Assembly (NCBI GenBank): GCA_027366035.1
Contig: DAHXLK010000029.1
Span: 1-37,067, forward strand
Source: Chlamydiota bacterium
GTDB taxonomy: Bacteria > Chlamydiota > Chlamydiia > Chlamydiales > SM23-39
DNA: 37,067 bases
Reading direction: 5' to 3'
Shown here: positions 1 through 7,551 of the stretch, piece by piece
How the letters are laid out: every line of letters starts with the position of its first letter
How positions within the stretch are numbered: position 1 is the first letter of the stretch
Notes under the pieces: generated by a model
What the model was told of the DNA's origin: nothing
Database searches by the model: none
Seen by the model: only the letters and a program-made list of their open reading frames with translations
Made by a program: the position numbers and the translations under genes

Positions 1-1
1 A

Positions 2-118
2 CTGGCTTTAAATGTGGTATCAAGAATACCTGGAGATAAAGCTAGTAAAAGAGCTAGGAGAAAAAAGGCATGTTGGAGCACAAAGTACCTAGAAAAGTGC
101 CTTCTTGCTGCTGCATAA
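2..118 (+). CDS. possible 3' end of a gene cut by the window start
   Basis: An open frame enters from the left edge and runs 38 codons to a TAA at 116-118. The visible tail is strongly basic (SKRARRKK) and ends CLLAAA. I do not recognise the family. The other two forward frames close within the first 40 bases. A terminator-like hairpin follows about 30 bases later, which would fit the end of a transcription unit. The piece is too short to rule out chance. Confidence 0.28.
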   Translation: MALNVVSRIPGDKASKRARRKKACWSTKYLEKCLLAAA

Positions 119-146
119 AGATTTTAATGCGATTGCCCTGTAAGGG

Positions 147-190
147 GCCCAAACTATTGTAAAAAAGTCTGGGCTTCTTTATTTTTAAAG
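147..190 (+). terminator. rho-independent terminator-like hairpin
   Basis: GCCCAAACT (147-155) pairs with AGTCTGGGC (166-174) with one mismatch. The hairpin is followed by a T-rich run (TTCTTTATTTTT, from 175). It would end transcription coming from the left. The same bases overlap the likely tRNA promoter. Confidence 0.55.
157..185 (+). promoter_or_regulatory. candidate promoter for tRNA-Ala/tRNA-Ile
   Basis: TTGTAA (157-162) and TATTTT (180-185) are separated by 17 bases, and the first tRNA base is at 210. This places a start site near 192. The -10 lies in the T-run of the preceding terminator, so the two signals share sequence. Confidence 0.4.
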
Positions 191-209
191 GCAATTTTTC
201 TTAAAACAT

Positions 210-282
210 GGGGGCTTAGCTCAGTTGGTAGAGCATCAGATTTGCATTCTGAGGGCCAGGAGTTCGAATCTCCTAGCCTCCA
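210..282 (+). tRNA. tRNA-Ala (TGC anticodon)
   Basis: A complete cloverleaf of 73 bases. The acceptor stem GGGGGCT pairs with AGCCTCC (one G-T pair), followed by discriminator A. The D arm has AGCTCAGTTGGTAGAGC. The anticodon stem TCAGA/TCTGA encloses loop TTTGCAT with anticodon TGC. The T arm contains GTTCGAATC. CCA is not encoded. Five bases separate it from tRNA-Ile, so the two are likely co-transcribed. An Ala/Ile pair is often found in rRNA spacers, but no rRNA is seen here. Confidence 0.97.
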
Positions 283-287
283 TATAT

Positions 288-361
288 GCGGTTATAGCTC
301 AGTTGGTTAGAGCGCGACACTGATAATGTCGAGGTCCCAAGTTCAAATCTTGGTGACCGCA
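288..361 (+). tRNA. tRNA-Ile (GAT anticodon)
   Basis: Cloverleaf of 74 bases. Acceptor GCGGTTA pairs with TGACCGC, discriminator A at 361. The anticodon stem CGACA/TGTCG encloses CTGATAA with anticodon GAT. CCA is not encoded. Its 3' end lies two bases from the stop codon of the minus-strand porin gene, so the two units converge with almost no spacer. Confidence 0.97.
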
Positions 362-363
362 AT

Positions 364-1110
364 TTAAAATCTAATTTGGCCGGAAATATTGACAGCATTT
401 TGATTGATAAATCTTCCCTCTACATCCAGGGTTAGCATTTTCGAGCTAAGGATGCTGAGACCTAAAATCATCCCCAATTTAAGAGAGTTAGTGATAGTAG
501 AAAGAGAGATAAATTCGACATATTCTCCGCTAAAGTCTACAACCCCTGTGGCCATAGAGGGTTGGATCTGAGAGGAGAGGTAGGTTGCTCCAAGATAGGG
601 TAAAAAGGCTCCACATCGGTAGCATAAAGAGATGGCCCCTTGCAGCTCATTATATTGGAAGGCATAGTTGCTATTTACCGTAGCCGGGACATTCTCGATA
701 AGAAAATATTCCGGTTTTTGGTCAGAGTAAAAATAGACGACATCGCCTCCCACAAAAAAGTTACAGCACTGATAGATGACAATCCTGGCTCCCAGCGCCC
801 AAGAGGCCCTTCTCGGCAAATAGGTGTTAGGTTTTTCTAGTTTAGAGCCTCCCAACACTCCATAGACATCCAAAACACTCTCCACGTTGAGAGTAATAAT
901 ACCTGCGTAGGTGGACATTTCGATTTTTTCACCTTGAAATTTTGCATCATAGATAAAATCGGCTATATAGCCGGCACGCAAGCTGAGGGATTTTTTCCCG
1001 GGAAATAAAAATCCTGTTTTATACAGAGTGGGACTAGCAGGGTTTCCGACCCAAAAAGCCCCTCCTTCTCCGATCAATATAAAAGAAAGGAGAACAAGAA
1101 AATTCTTCAT
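364..1110 (-). CDS. MOMP-like outer-membrane beta-barrel porin
   Basis: A 248-residue protein with a Sec signal peptide (hydrophobic residues 4-18, likely cut near GGAF|WVGNP). The mature N-terminus reads VGNPASPTLYKTG and is followed by SLRAGYIADFIYD. This matches the layout of chlamydial major outer membrane protein, which starts VGNPAEPSL and continues with a GYYGDFVFDR-like strand. Alternating strands fill the rest, and the last residue is Phe (GQIRF), the usual BAM-recognition end of a barrel. It is shorter than MOMP of Chlamydia (about 390 residues), so it belongs to the diverged MOMP-like proteins of environmental chlamydiae. It is probably a porin; its substrate cannot be read. The gene stands alone, divergent from rlmD (48 bases between starts) and convergent with tRNA-Ile. 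Confidence 0.8.
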   Translation of the reverse strand: MKNFLVLLSFILIGEGGAFWVGNPASPTLYKTGFLFPGKKSLSLRAGYIADFIYDAKFQGEKIEMSTYAGIITLNVESVLDVYGVLGGSKLEKPNTYLPRRASWALGARIVIYQCCNFFVGGDVVYFYSDQKPEYFLIENVPATVNSNYAFQYNELQGAISLCYRCGAFLPYLGATYLSSQIQPSMATGVVDFSGEYVEFISLSTITNSLKLGMILGLSILSSKMLTLDVEGRFINQNAVNISGQIRF

Positions 1111-1158
1111 AACGAAGATTTTCCCTTTTTTTTGATTTTCTGGGAAAATCTTTATATC

Positions 1159-2463
1159 ATGAAACTAGAGATTATCCGATTTTCTCCTAGAGGATTTGGG
1201 GTGGGCTATTTGAAAGAATCGAAAGTGGAGGTAGCTCATAGCGTTCCCGGAGACCTCCTTGAGATCGACCTCAAAAGAGGGAGGAAACGGATAAAAAAAG
1301 GGAAATTGCAACAGGTTATCTCCCCCTCTTCCGATCGGATTTCTCCCCCATGTCCTCATGCCATGATTTGTGGCGGCTGTACTTGGCAGCAGATCGACTA
1401 TGCGGCACAGCTACGTTATAAAGAAAAAATGGTGGAAGAGATATTTTCGCACAAGGTCCTCCCTATCATCCCTTGTGAAGATCCTTGGCACTATCGAAAT
1501 AAGATGGAATTTTCTTTTTCTGAAAATGCCGCCAACGCTAAGTTTTTGGGGTTGATGATTGCTCACGCCGCCTCTTACGTCTTCAATGTGCAGAGCTGCC
1601 TGATTGCCAATCCCTGGTTTTCAGAAGTAGTGCAAAAGGTGAGGCTTTGGTGGGAAAATTCTAATCTTTTAGCCTACCATCCAAAAAAAAATCGAGGGAC
1701 CTTGCGCTACCTTACCCTTCGAGAAGGGATTCATACCAAAGAGAGGATGATCATTTTGACTGTGATGGAAGATCTACCTCAGGAGTATCAAAAGAGCTTT
1801 GTGCAGCAGGTAGAAGCTACGACGATAGTCCTTCGAAAGCAAAAGAGTCAAAAAGGGGTAGCTATTACCTTTGAAGAGGTTTCTTTAATAGGTTCCGGCA
1901 CTATATCCGAAAAATTATCCGGCCTTACCTTTACCATCAGCCCCAGTTCGTTTTTTCAACCCAATACCCGGCAAGCTGAAAAGCTTTACCAAGCAGCTTT
2001 TGCCATGCTCCCTTCTGTAGAGACGGCTTTGGATCTTTATAGTGGGACGGGGACTTTAGGGCTGTGTTTGGCATCACGGGTAAAAAAAGTAATAGCTATC
2101 GAGATAAACGAAGAAGCAGTAAAAAATGCCAAGGAAAATATGGAGAGGAACTGTATCTATAATTTCGAGATCTATCAAGGGGATGTAGGCAAGGTTTTAA
2201 CCCAGCTTCGAGTCAGTAAAAACTTTACTTATCCCGATCTGGTAATTGTCGATCCTCCACGAGGGGGGCTCGATCCTAAAGCTATAGGACAAATACTGTC
2301 TCTTCGCCCCAGGTGGCTCCTTTATATTTCCTGTAATCCAAAGACTCAGGCAGAAAATATTTTGGCTCTAAAAGGCTATAGTTTGCAGAAATTGCAGCCT
2401 GTAGATCAATTTCCTCATACGGTGCATATTGAAAACATTGCTTTACTTGAACTTATCTCGTAA
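1159..2463 (+). CDS. rlmD: 23S rRNA (uracil-5-)-methyltransferase, RlmD/RumA family
   Basis: The 434-residue enzyme would transfer a methyl group from S-adenosylmethionine to C5 of a uridine in 23S rRNA. An N-terminal TRAM-like RNA-binding domain (about residues 1-55) is followed by cysteines C65, C71, C74 (CPHAMICGGC) and C147, the four ligands of the family's Fe-S cluster. The SAM site is DLYSGTGTLGL. The motif DPPRGGLDP and the catalytic SCNPKTQ follow, and a VHIE sequence near the end carries the general-base Glu. I chose ATG 1159 because TRAM begins at MKLEIIRF; an in-frame TTG at 1132 would add nine unconserved residues. yajC follows within 40 bases, so the two may share a transcript. 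RlmC and RlmD cannot be separated with certainty by eye. Confidence 0.9.
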   Translation: MKLEIIRFSPRGFGVGYLKESKVEVAHSVPGDLLEIDLKRGRKRIKKGKLQQVISPSSDRISPPCPHAMICGGCTWQQIDYAAQLRYKEKMVEEIFSHKVLPIIPCEDPWHYRNKMEFSFSENAANAKFLGLMIAHAASYVFNVQSCLIANPWFSEVVQKVRLWWENSNLLAYHPKKNRGTLRYLTLREGIHTKERMIILTVMEDLPQEYQKSFVQQVEATTIVLRKQKSQKGVAITFEEVSLIGSGTISEKLSGLTFTISPSSFFQPNTRQAEKLYQAAFAMLPSVETALDLYSGTGTLGLCLASRVKKVIAIEINEEAVKNAKENMERNCIYNFEIYQGDVGKVLTQLRVSKNFTYPDLVIVDPPRGGLDPKAIGQILSLRPRWLLYISCNPKTQAENILALKGYSLQKLQPVDQFPHTVHIENIALLELIS

Positions 2464-2501
2464 TCTTGGATATTATTGTCACTTTACTAAGGAAAGTTTT
2501 T

Positions 2502-2885
2502 ATGAAATTATACAAATTTTTACTACCACTTTTTGCAGCAACATCTCTTTTTGCGGAAGAGGGCGAATCTGTGGGGTATAACTCCCAAGGAGGGTTTATG
2601 CAAATGATGATCATGATCAGTATTGCTATGGTCTTTTTCTACTTTATCCTATACCGCCCTGAGCAAAAAAGGAGAAAGAAGGCAGAAACGATGCGTAATG
2701 CTATTAAAAAAGGGGATAGAGTTACCGCTATGGGAATTATCGGTACCATCGCTCAAGTCAAAGAGCAAACCGTGATTGTCAAAATGTATAAAGGCGGTGA
2801 GATCGAGTTTCTCAAAGGAGCGATCACTGATGTACAGCCTCAGACGGAAGAAAAAGCGGAAACGGTAGAGATTTCTTCTTTCTAA
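2502..2885 (+). CDS. yajC: Sec translocon accessory protein YajC
   Basis: A 127-residue inner-membrane protein expected to associate with SecDF-YidC at the Sec translocon. It has an N-terminal hydrophobic segment resembling a signal sequence (residues 1-18), then one strong membrane helix (MQMMIMISIAMVFFYFILY) followed at once by the family hallmark RPEQKRRKK. The cytoplasmic domain has GDRVTAMGIIGTIAQV and an acidic tail. Start ATG 2502 is preceded by AAGGA at good distance; an upstream in-frame start at 2466 lacks one. Many YajC proteins lack a separate first hydrophobic segment, so this form is slightly extended. A PAL-A repeat begins three bases after the stop codon. Confidence 0.9.
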   Translation: MKLYKFLLPLFAATSLFAEEGESVGYNSQGGFMQMMIMISIAMVFFYFILYRPEQKRRKKAETMRNAIKKGDRVTAMGIIGTIAQVKEQTVIVKMYKGGEIEFLKGAITDVQPQTEEKAETVEISSF

Positions 2886-2887
2886 AA

Positions 2888-3053
2888 GGGACTGTTTCGA
2901 TCTCCCGGTTGGTTAAAATTTACCCTTGCTTCCTCGGATTTGATCTTTTTAAAAGTGCCTATGCCTTATTTAGGATATGTCACTTTCAAAAAAATCAAAC
3001 CGACTTTGCAAGGCTCAAATTTTAACGGCAAAGCTAAAGATTTCAACAGTCCC
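2888..3053 (+). repeat. PAL-A palindromic element, copy 1 (full)
   Basis: 166 bp running from GGGACTGTT to AACAGTCCC. The left arm (GATCTCCC..., TTAAAATTT, CCTTGC, TTTGAT, AAAGTGCC) is an imperfect reverse complement of the right arm (GTCACTTTC, AATCAAACC, GCAAGG, AAATTTTAAC, AAAGATTTC). The whole element could therefore fold into one long hairpin. I use this copy to define the plus orientation. It starts three bases after the yajC stop. No clear target duplication is seen. Confidence 0.92.
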
Positions 3054-3384
3054 CTTATAGAAGAGGGTACTGAGAATAGATATCGCCTTCCTTCAGTTAT
3101 GAGCGTTGCAGCAAAGACACTATATCAAGTTATGGGCGTCAAGAGAATACAAACAATAAAAAAGATGTAGTGCCCTTGCATTTTCATAAGTCATTAACAG
3201 CAAACATCTCTCTAAGAAATAATGCGGAAGTCGGGAGTTAAGGTAGGTTGCTGCTCCTCTTCTTGCATGGGAGCCTCGCGTCTAAGACCTTTCGATTCTT
3301 TCCGGAGGCCCAAGCCATTTAGGAAGCAGGCAAAAAAGATCTAAAGGAGGCAATTTTTGCCTAAGAGGAAGGTCGAAGCAGATC
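3054..3384. other. intergenic stretch without a recognisable gene
   Basis: About 330 bases between PAL-A copy 1 and the next gene. On the minus strand an open frame from about 3341 to a TAG at 3212-3214 reads ...GLGLRKESKGLRREAP and ends TPDFRIIS. It has no plausible start codon except an internal ATG giving 18 residues, so it may be a gene remnant. On the plus strand AAAGGAGG near 3343 resembles a ribosome-binding site but leads only to a 17-codon TTG frame. AGGCAATTTTTGCCT can form a small hairpin. Nothing here is firmly assignable. Confidence 0.5.
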
Positions 3385-3588
3385 TTAAGATGCTTCATCC
3401 TCAGAGATAATATCTCCCATCTCTTCTTCTAGCGAAATGAGCTCTTCGGCTGCTGATTTAAAGGCACTTAAGCCCTCTGGAAAGCCCAGCCTTTTAGATA
3501 GCTCATCGAGGTAGCGGATTTCTGCAGCTAGTTGATCGTTAATGGATTCTAGCTTTGCCATCTTTTTTAAGAGATCTTTAGGCTTCAT
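3385..3588 (-). CDS. small helical (coiled-coil) hypothetical protein
   Basis: A 67-residue acidic protein starting MKPKDLLKKMAKLESIND and ending in an EEE/DE-rich tail. Heptad-like leucine spacing (LLKKMAKLESINDQLAAEI) suggests a coiled coil over the first half. The ATG at 3588 is chosen because AAGGAGGA lies just upstream; a longer reading to 3639 would place that strong site inside the gene. No signal peptide or catalytic motif is seen. The function is unknown. It is divergent from the lipoprotein gene at 3711, and the pair is enclosed by oppositely oriented PAL-A copies. Confidence 0.72.
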   Translation of the reverse strand: MKPKDLLKKMAKLESINDQLAAEIRYLDELSKRLGFPEGLSAFKSAAEELISLEEEMGDIISEDEAS

Positions 3589-3710
3589 AGTCTCCTCCTT
3601 ATTGATTCTTACTTTTATATCTTGCAAAAATCGTGCCAAATTGCTGTTGAAGAATTATCTTTAACTAAGCTACAGTGGATTTTTACAAATGCTACAAGGT
3701 GGTGGATATT

Positions 3711-4061
3711 ATGAATAAGTATTTATGGTTAATCGGCTTAGGACTAGTATTTGGGAGTTGTTCCTCGATGGAGAAAAAAGATCAATCGAATCAATCTAAC
3801 CGGAATATGAATCAGGAGCAAGATCAGAATCAAAAAAAAATGAACGAAGGTCAGGAAGATCAGAACGAAGGCCAGGTGGAGCAGGAGCAATCCTCCTCTC
3901 AGCCTACCGGCTCTTGTCATTCTGAATCTTGCAATAAGTTACAATCTCAAGAAAAATCTTTGGGTGAGGTCGAAAAAGAAAAGGGTAGTAGTTCGGCAGC
4001 CGTTTCGGCAGAAAAGGCTCCTACGCAGCTTTCTGAAGTCAAAAGCCCGATCTCTGAGTAA
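3711..4061 (+). CDS. small Q/N/E-rich lipoprotein
   Basis: A 116-residue protein with a lipoprotein signal peptide: MNKYLWLIGLGLVFGSC ends in lipobox FGSC (Cys17), predicting Lgt acylation and cleavage before Cys. The mature part is low complexity, rich in Gln, Asn, Glu and Lys (NQEQDQNQKK, EGQEDQNEGQ), with a CHSESC pair in the middle and a Ser/Ala-rich end. Such a chain is probably disordered and may span the periplasm or protrude from a membrane. ATG 3711 is preceded by AAGGTGG; a start at 3675 would bury the signal peptide. No family is recognised. The composition suggests rapid evolution by repeat slippage. Confidence 0.75.
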   Translation: MNKYLWLIGLGLVFGSCSSMEKKDQSNQSNRNMNQEQDQNQKKMNEGQEDQNEGQVEQEQSSSQPTGSCHSESCNKLQSQEKSLGEVEKEKGSSSAAVSAEKAPTQLSEVKSPISE

Positions 4062-4124
4062 CTATTCTTTCGAACTCTAGAAGTTTTCGTTTTACTTCTA
4101 AGGAAGAAGAAGATTTTCTTATAT

Positions 4125-4283
4125 GGGACTGTTTCGATCTTCGCTTTGCCGTTAAAATTTGAGCCTTGCAAAGCCGGTTTGATTTTTTTGAAAGGGATAT
4201 ATCCTACTTAGGCGCTTTTAAAAAGATCAAATCCGGGGAAGCAAGGGTAAAAATTTAACCAAATGGGAGATCGAAACAGTCCC
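4125..4283 (-). repeat. PAL-A palindromic element, copy 2 (full, inverted)
   Basis: 159 bp, GGGACTGTT to AACAGTCCC, in the orientation opposite to copy 1 (its right end reads CCAAATGGGAGATCGAAACA). It fills the space between two convergent genes, the lipoprotein (ends 4061) and the YwqK-like lipoprotein (ends 4312). A bidirectional terminator role is possible. Confidence 0.92.
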
Positions 4284-4311
4284 TCGCAAGGCGGATTATG
4301 CGAACTCTTCC

Positions 4312-5301
4312 TCAAGATGCTTTCTTAAATTCAACAAGGCTCTTACTTTGTTCTTCCATGAACTTATATTGCTGCGCAGATACCGGCTTTCCATAGTAAA
4401 ACCAATCTTGCTGGACTTTATATCCGTTGATATTTGTAGAGGTGCCATGTTTGAGATCTTCCCAGTAGAAGACTTCTGAAATGAGGCTTCCATCTTCATC
4501 GTATTGTCTCTCAGGGCCGTTTTTTTTGCCACAACGGTAAGAGGTCTCAAGATAGGGAACCCCTTCTTTATAAACAATCTTTAGACCATGGAGTTTTCCA
4601 TGATCCCATCCGGCTTTTATATGGAGTTTGCCGGAGGGGGTAAAAACCGTTTGCTCTCCATGAAGGGTATAGTTGTCATAGTGAGATATCATCTCGACTT
4701 GATTATTCGGGTGGTAGGTTGTCCTGCAGGAGAGGATCCCCCCTTCCATCTGATCTTTTATAAGGAGTTTGCCCAACCGATCTCTTTTGATTCTCGTACC
4801 GGTCCCTTCTTGTACCGTGGACTCGATGTCTCCAACAGAGTTATAATAGGTCCCTTCTACTAAAGACTCACCATTGTACTCTTCTACACTTAAAGGGGCG
4901 CCGTTATGGTCCCACAGAGTAAGGATTTTTCGGTTGTCAAATTCATACATTTCCTCTTGAATAGGGACCCCTTTTCGATCTTGCAGCACCTCTTTCAGTA
5001 AGATCCCTTGGTCATAGACTTTGACCTTCTCTACGATATCACTATAGGGGAAAGTATAAGAGGCCATACCATGCAGTATCCCATTTTCAAAGCTTTCCGT
5101 AGCTTTAACCCCATTTTCTAGCATGCTGATGATTTTTCCCTCACTTGCCCTTTGTACCCACTCATCGGGACTTACATCAAAGCCATATTTATGGACATAT
5201 TGTTGCGAGACGACAGGTACAGAGCTATCGCATTTGCTACAGCTGCAAGAATAAAATAGACAACTTACGATTGCGATAACGCAAAGCGATACTAGTTTCA
5301 T
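4312..5301 (-). CDS. YwqK/MORN-like repeat lipoprotein (CT476-type)
   Basis: A 329-residue protein with a signal peptide and lipobox-like Cys (VSCLFYSC, residues 13-20; several cysteines follow in CSCSKC). The rest consists of repeated short beta-hairpin units of the type G-x-(L/P)-x-x-x-x-x-Y, for example ENGILHGMASYTF, YNSVGDIES, LHGEQTVFTPSGKLH, GKLHGLKIVY and KNGPERQYDEDGSLISEVFY. These are typical of YwqK-like 'antitoxin-repeat'/MORN-variant proteins, which act as scaffolds. It is the last gene of yidD-pheT-ywqK-like; 31 bases separate it from the pheT stop, and AGGGGG precedes its ATG. In C. trachomatis a hypothetical protein (CT476, from memory) also sits beside pheT, so the linkage looks ancient. 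The binding partner is unknown. Confidence 0.7.
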   Translation of the reverse strand: MKLVSLCVIAIVSCLFYSCSCSKCDSSVPVVSQQYVHKYGFDVSPDEWVQRASEGKIISMLENGVKATESFENGILHGMASYTFPYSDIVEKVKVYDQGILLKEVLQDRKGVPIQEEMYEFDNRKILTLWDHNGAPLSVEEYNGESLVEGTYYNSVGDIESTVQEGTGTRIKRDRLGKLLIKDQMEGGILSCRTTYHPNNQVEMISHYDNYTLHGEQTVFTPSGKLHIKAGWDHGKLHGLKIVYKEGVPYLETSYRCGKKNGPERQYDEDGSLISEVFYWEDLKHGTSTNINGYKVQQDWFYYGKPVSAQQYKFMEEQSKSLVEFKKAS

Positions 5302-5332
5302 GATATCCCCCTAAAAGAAACTAAAAGTTATC

Positions 5333-7342
5333 TTATGATAACGAGACTTTTTTCGCTATATGAGAAAGAAGGGAGGCGTGTTCTTCCTCAATTTCTTCTA
5401 ACGATAAAGTCTTTTCTAAATCTTTATAGTAGAAGCGAAAAGTGAAGTTTTTCATCTTAGGGGCCACTTTTTCACCGCGATAAAGTGAGATCAATTCCAC
5501 TTTAGTGAGTAAAGGTGAGAAGGCCGATTGGATCGCTTGTTGTATTGTATCGAGTGGCAATTCTTCGGGAACCGTAATCGTCCAATCTCTCTCCGAGCCG
5601 GGATATTGAGGTGGAGCTGTGACTTCTTTTAGGGAAGAGAGTAATGGATACAGAATCGTGAGGTTGATCTCCACATATTGGACCCGCTGCTTGCAATCAT
5701 ACTGCTTTAGAATGTTGGGATGGACTTCTCCAACTACGCCGATTTCGTTCCCTTCGATCACAAGGCTCCCTTGCCTAAAAGGATGCAAGCAAGGATGTGT
5801 GGAAGGGGTGAAGGAAAAAGGGAGGGAGTAAAGGGAGGTGAGGATATTTTCCACCCTCCCTTTAAGATCGAAGATATCGACCTCTTGCGAAGAGAGGTCC
5901 CATCGGAGATGTTCTTTATCCCCCGTAATTATTCCGGCTACTGCTAGCTGCTCTAGGATTTGCCCCTCTTTTTGGAAATGGATTTTTCCAATTTCGAAGA
6001 GTTGTAAGTTTTTGTTATTGCGAAAGAGGTTGAACTGCACTACTTGAAGTAGGCCGGGAAAAAGTGAGGTGCGGAGGATAGTATGATCTTCTGTCTTAGA
6101 ATGTAGTACAGGGATCCCATTTTTATTAGGGACGATTTCGGCCATTTTAGGACTAATTAGATCAGGGGTTAACACTTCGGAAAATCCTTCTCGTACCCAG
6201 GATTCTTTTACCTTATTTTCATAAATATAAAATGGGTCATGAGGAAGGGAAGAAGGGGTAAAATAGGGGATAGTCCTTTGTAAGTTATTGTAGCCGTAAA
6301 TACGGATAAGCTCTTCGATCAGATCGATTTCGGTATGGATGTCATGACGATAAGAGGGAGGGATTACCCATACTTTTTCTCCTTGAGAAGTTGTATGACA
6401 ACCCAACCTTTGAAAAATATTTTCTAGCTCGGAGAGGCTAAATTTTCTTCCGATTATGCGAGAGGCCCTCTCCAATCTGCAGGAGATTTTCTTTTGTGAA
6501 ATTTCCCCCTTTTCTTCACAAACAGGCCCTATTTCCCCCCTAGCTATTTGTTGGATGAGATAAGCTGCAGCGTCAAGGGCTACTAAGACTCTAGCAGGGT
6601 CGGTCCCTTTTTCAAAGCGCGAGCTGCTTTCTGTTTTGATGTTGAGAGTTTTAGCGGTTTTCCGAATGCTTTCCGGGTCGAAATAGGCAGACTCTAATAC
6701 GATACTCGTTGTCTTATCAGAAATAGAGCTTGCCTTGCTCCCCATGATACCGGCTAAGCAAAGGGGCTTTTCCTTATCGGAAATCCATAGGCTATTTTTA
6801 GGAGGGGTCCTTACGATATCGTCTAAAAATTCCACAGATATCTCTTGGTCACTTTCTCCTATCTCGAGTCCTCCTTCAATAGATGTTAGATCGTAAGCAT
6901 GAAGGGGTTGTCCGTAGAGGTGAAGGATGAGGTTGGTAACATCGACGATAGTATTGATAGGTTTTAGCCCTAGAGCTTCGATTTTTTTTTGCAAAAATTG
7001 TGGAGAAGGGGCTACCTTGACCCCTTCTAGGACCCTAAAGGCATAGCGGCTGCACAATGGGGTCTTTATGGAAAGGGTTAGAGGAGAAAGTGGCAGCTCT
7101 TCTATCAAAGCAATTTTGGGCATTTTGATGGGGATCTGCAAAGCTGCCGATAGTTCTTGCGCTATCCCTAAGGCACTCGAGCAGTGGCCTAAATTGGGGG
7201 TTAGGGCGATGTCGAAGATGGGGTCGTCTTCTCCATAGACCCCTTCGACTTCGAGGCCAAGTAAGGTCAACGTATCAGCGATAGCCCCTTTAGAGAGGGA
7301 AATATGGAGGAACTCTTGTAAAAAAGAGAGGGGAATCTTCAT
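5333..7342 (-). CDS. pheT: phenylalanyl-tRNA synthetase beta subunit lacking the tRNA-binding domain
   Basis: The 669-residue beta chain of the (alpha-beta)2 enzyme that charges tRNA-Phe. In order: the N-terminal B1 piece (MKIPLSFLQEFL...GLEVEGV, residues 1-35); a direct jump to FDIALTPNLGHCSSALGIAQE (43-64), which corresponds to about residue 155 onward in ordinary PheT; the B3/B4 editing domain (RYAFRV, TNLILHLYGQPLHAYDL, LCLAGIMGS, ESSSRFEKGTDP); B5 (ERASRIIGR to IYGYNNL, about 290-355); the catalytic-like core; and a C-terminal ferredoxin-fold anticodon-binding domain (YPGSERDWTI to the end). Ordinary bacterial PheT is about 790-800 residues; the EMAP/OB-fold tRNA-binding domain is missing cleanly and in frame. 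The ATG overlaps the yidD stop (ATGA), indicating translational coupling. Confidence 0.95.
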   Translation of the reverse strand: MKIPLSFLQEFLHISLSKGAIADTLTLLGLEVEGVYGEDDPIFDIALTPNLGHCSSALGIAQELSAALQIPIKMPKIALIEELPLSPLTLSIKTPLCSRYAFRVLEGVKVAPSPQFLQKKIEALGLKPINTIVDVTNLILHLYGQPLHAYDLTSIEGGLEIGESDQEISVEFLDDIVRTPPKNSLWISDKEKPLCLAGIMGSKASSISDKTTSIVLESAYFDPESIRKTAKTLNIKTESSSRFEKGTDPARVLVALDAAAYLIQQIARGEIGPVCEEKGEISQKKISCRLERASRIIGRKFSLSELENIFQRLGCHTTSQGEKVWVIPPSYRHDIHTEIDLIEELIRIYGYNNLQRTIPYFTPSSLPHDPFYIYENKVKESWVREGFSEVLTPDLISPKMAEIVPNKNGIPVLHSKTEDHTILRTSLFPGLLQVVQFNLFRNNKNLQLFEIGKIHFQKEGQILEQLAVAGIITGDKEHLRWDLSSQEVDIFDLKGRVENILTSLYSLPFSFTPSTHPCLHPFRQGSLVIEGNEIGVVGEVHPNILKQYDCKQRVQYVEINLTILYPLLSSLKEVTAPPQYPGSERDWTITVPEELPLDTIQQAIQSAFSPLLTKVELISLYRGEKVAPKMKNFTFRFYYKDLEKTLSLEEIEEEHASLLSHIAKKVSLS

Positions 7343-7545
7343 GGGCTATCATATCCTCCGGGATGCCAGGGATGGCATTTACCTATCCGTTTAATAGTTT
7401 TATACAGACCTCGGAAAATCCCAAATTTTTCTATTGCCAAAATTGCATATTCCGAACAATTGGGGTGAAACCTGCAACAATTTCCCAAAATAGGAGAAAT
7501 GGTATATTGGTATATTTTAAGAAACCATATTGCAACGAGCTTCAT
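7339..7545 (-). CDS. yidD: membrane protein insertion efficiency factor YidD
   Basis: A 68-residue protein that assists YidC-dependent insertion of inner-membrane proteins. The family signature is complete: WFLKIYQYTISPILGNCCRF, then HPNCSEYA, then IKRIGKCHPWHPGGYD. The conserved cysteines and the amphipathic N-terminal helix are present. ATG 7545 matches the usual family start; a TTG at 7563 would add six residues. The stop overlaps the pheT ATG. Only six bases separate this start from that of the divergent peptidase gene, so promoters must lie inside the opposite coding regions. Confidence 0.92.
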   Translation of the reverse strand: MKLVAIWFLKIYQYTISPILGNCCRFHPNCSEYAILAIEKFGIFRGLYKTIKRIGKCHPWHPGGYDSP

Positions 7546-7551
7546 CTCCCT

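Noticed and set aside
210-361. rRNA operon spacer
   Set aside because: The tRNA-Ala/tRNA-Ile pair suggests one, but neither side shows 16S or 23S sequence.
2940-3170. A 76-codon plus-strand open frame beginning MIFLKVPMPYLGYV
   Set aside because: Its first two thirds are the PAL-A repeat. Frames of this kind recur in other copies (for example 3947-4171 minus and 36819-37022 plus) but are not kept open consistently.
4588-4863. A 91-codon plus-strand open frame
   Set aside because: It is antisense to the YwqK-like lipoprotein gene and has no ribosome-binding site or recognisable domain.
7363-7551. Upstream extension of the metallopeptidase by 63 codons
   Set aside because: This stretch is antisense to the well-conserved yidD gene and shows no peptidase similarity; the ATG at 7552 is a better start.
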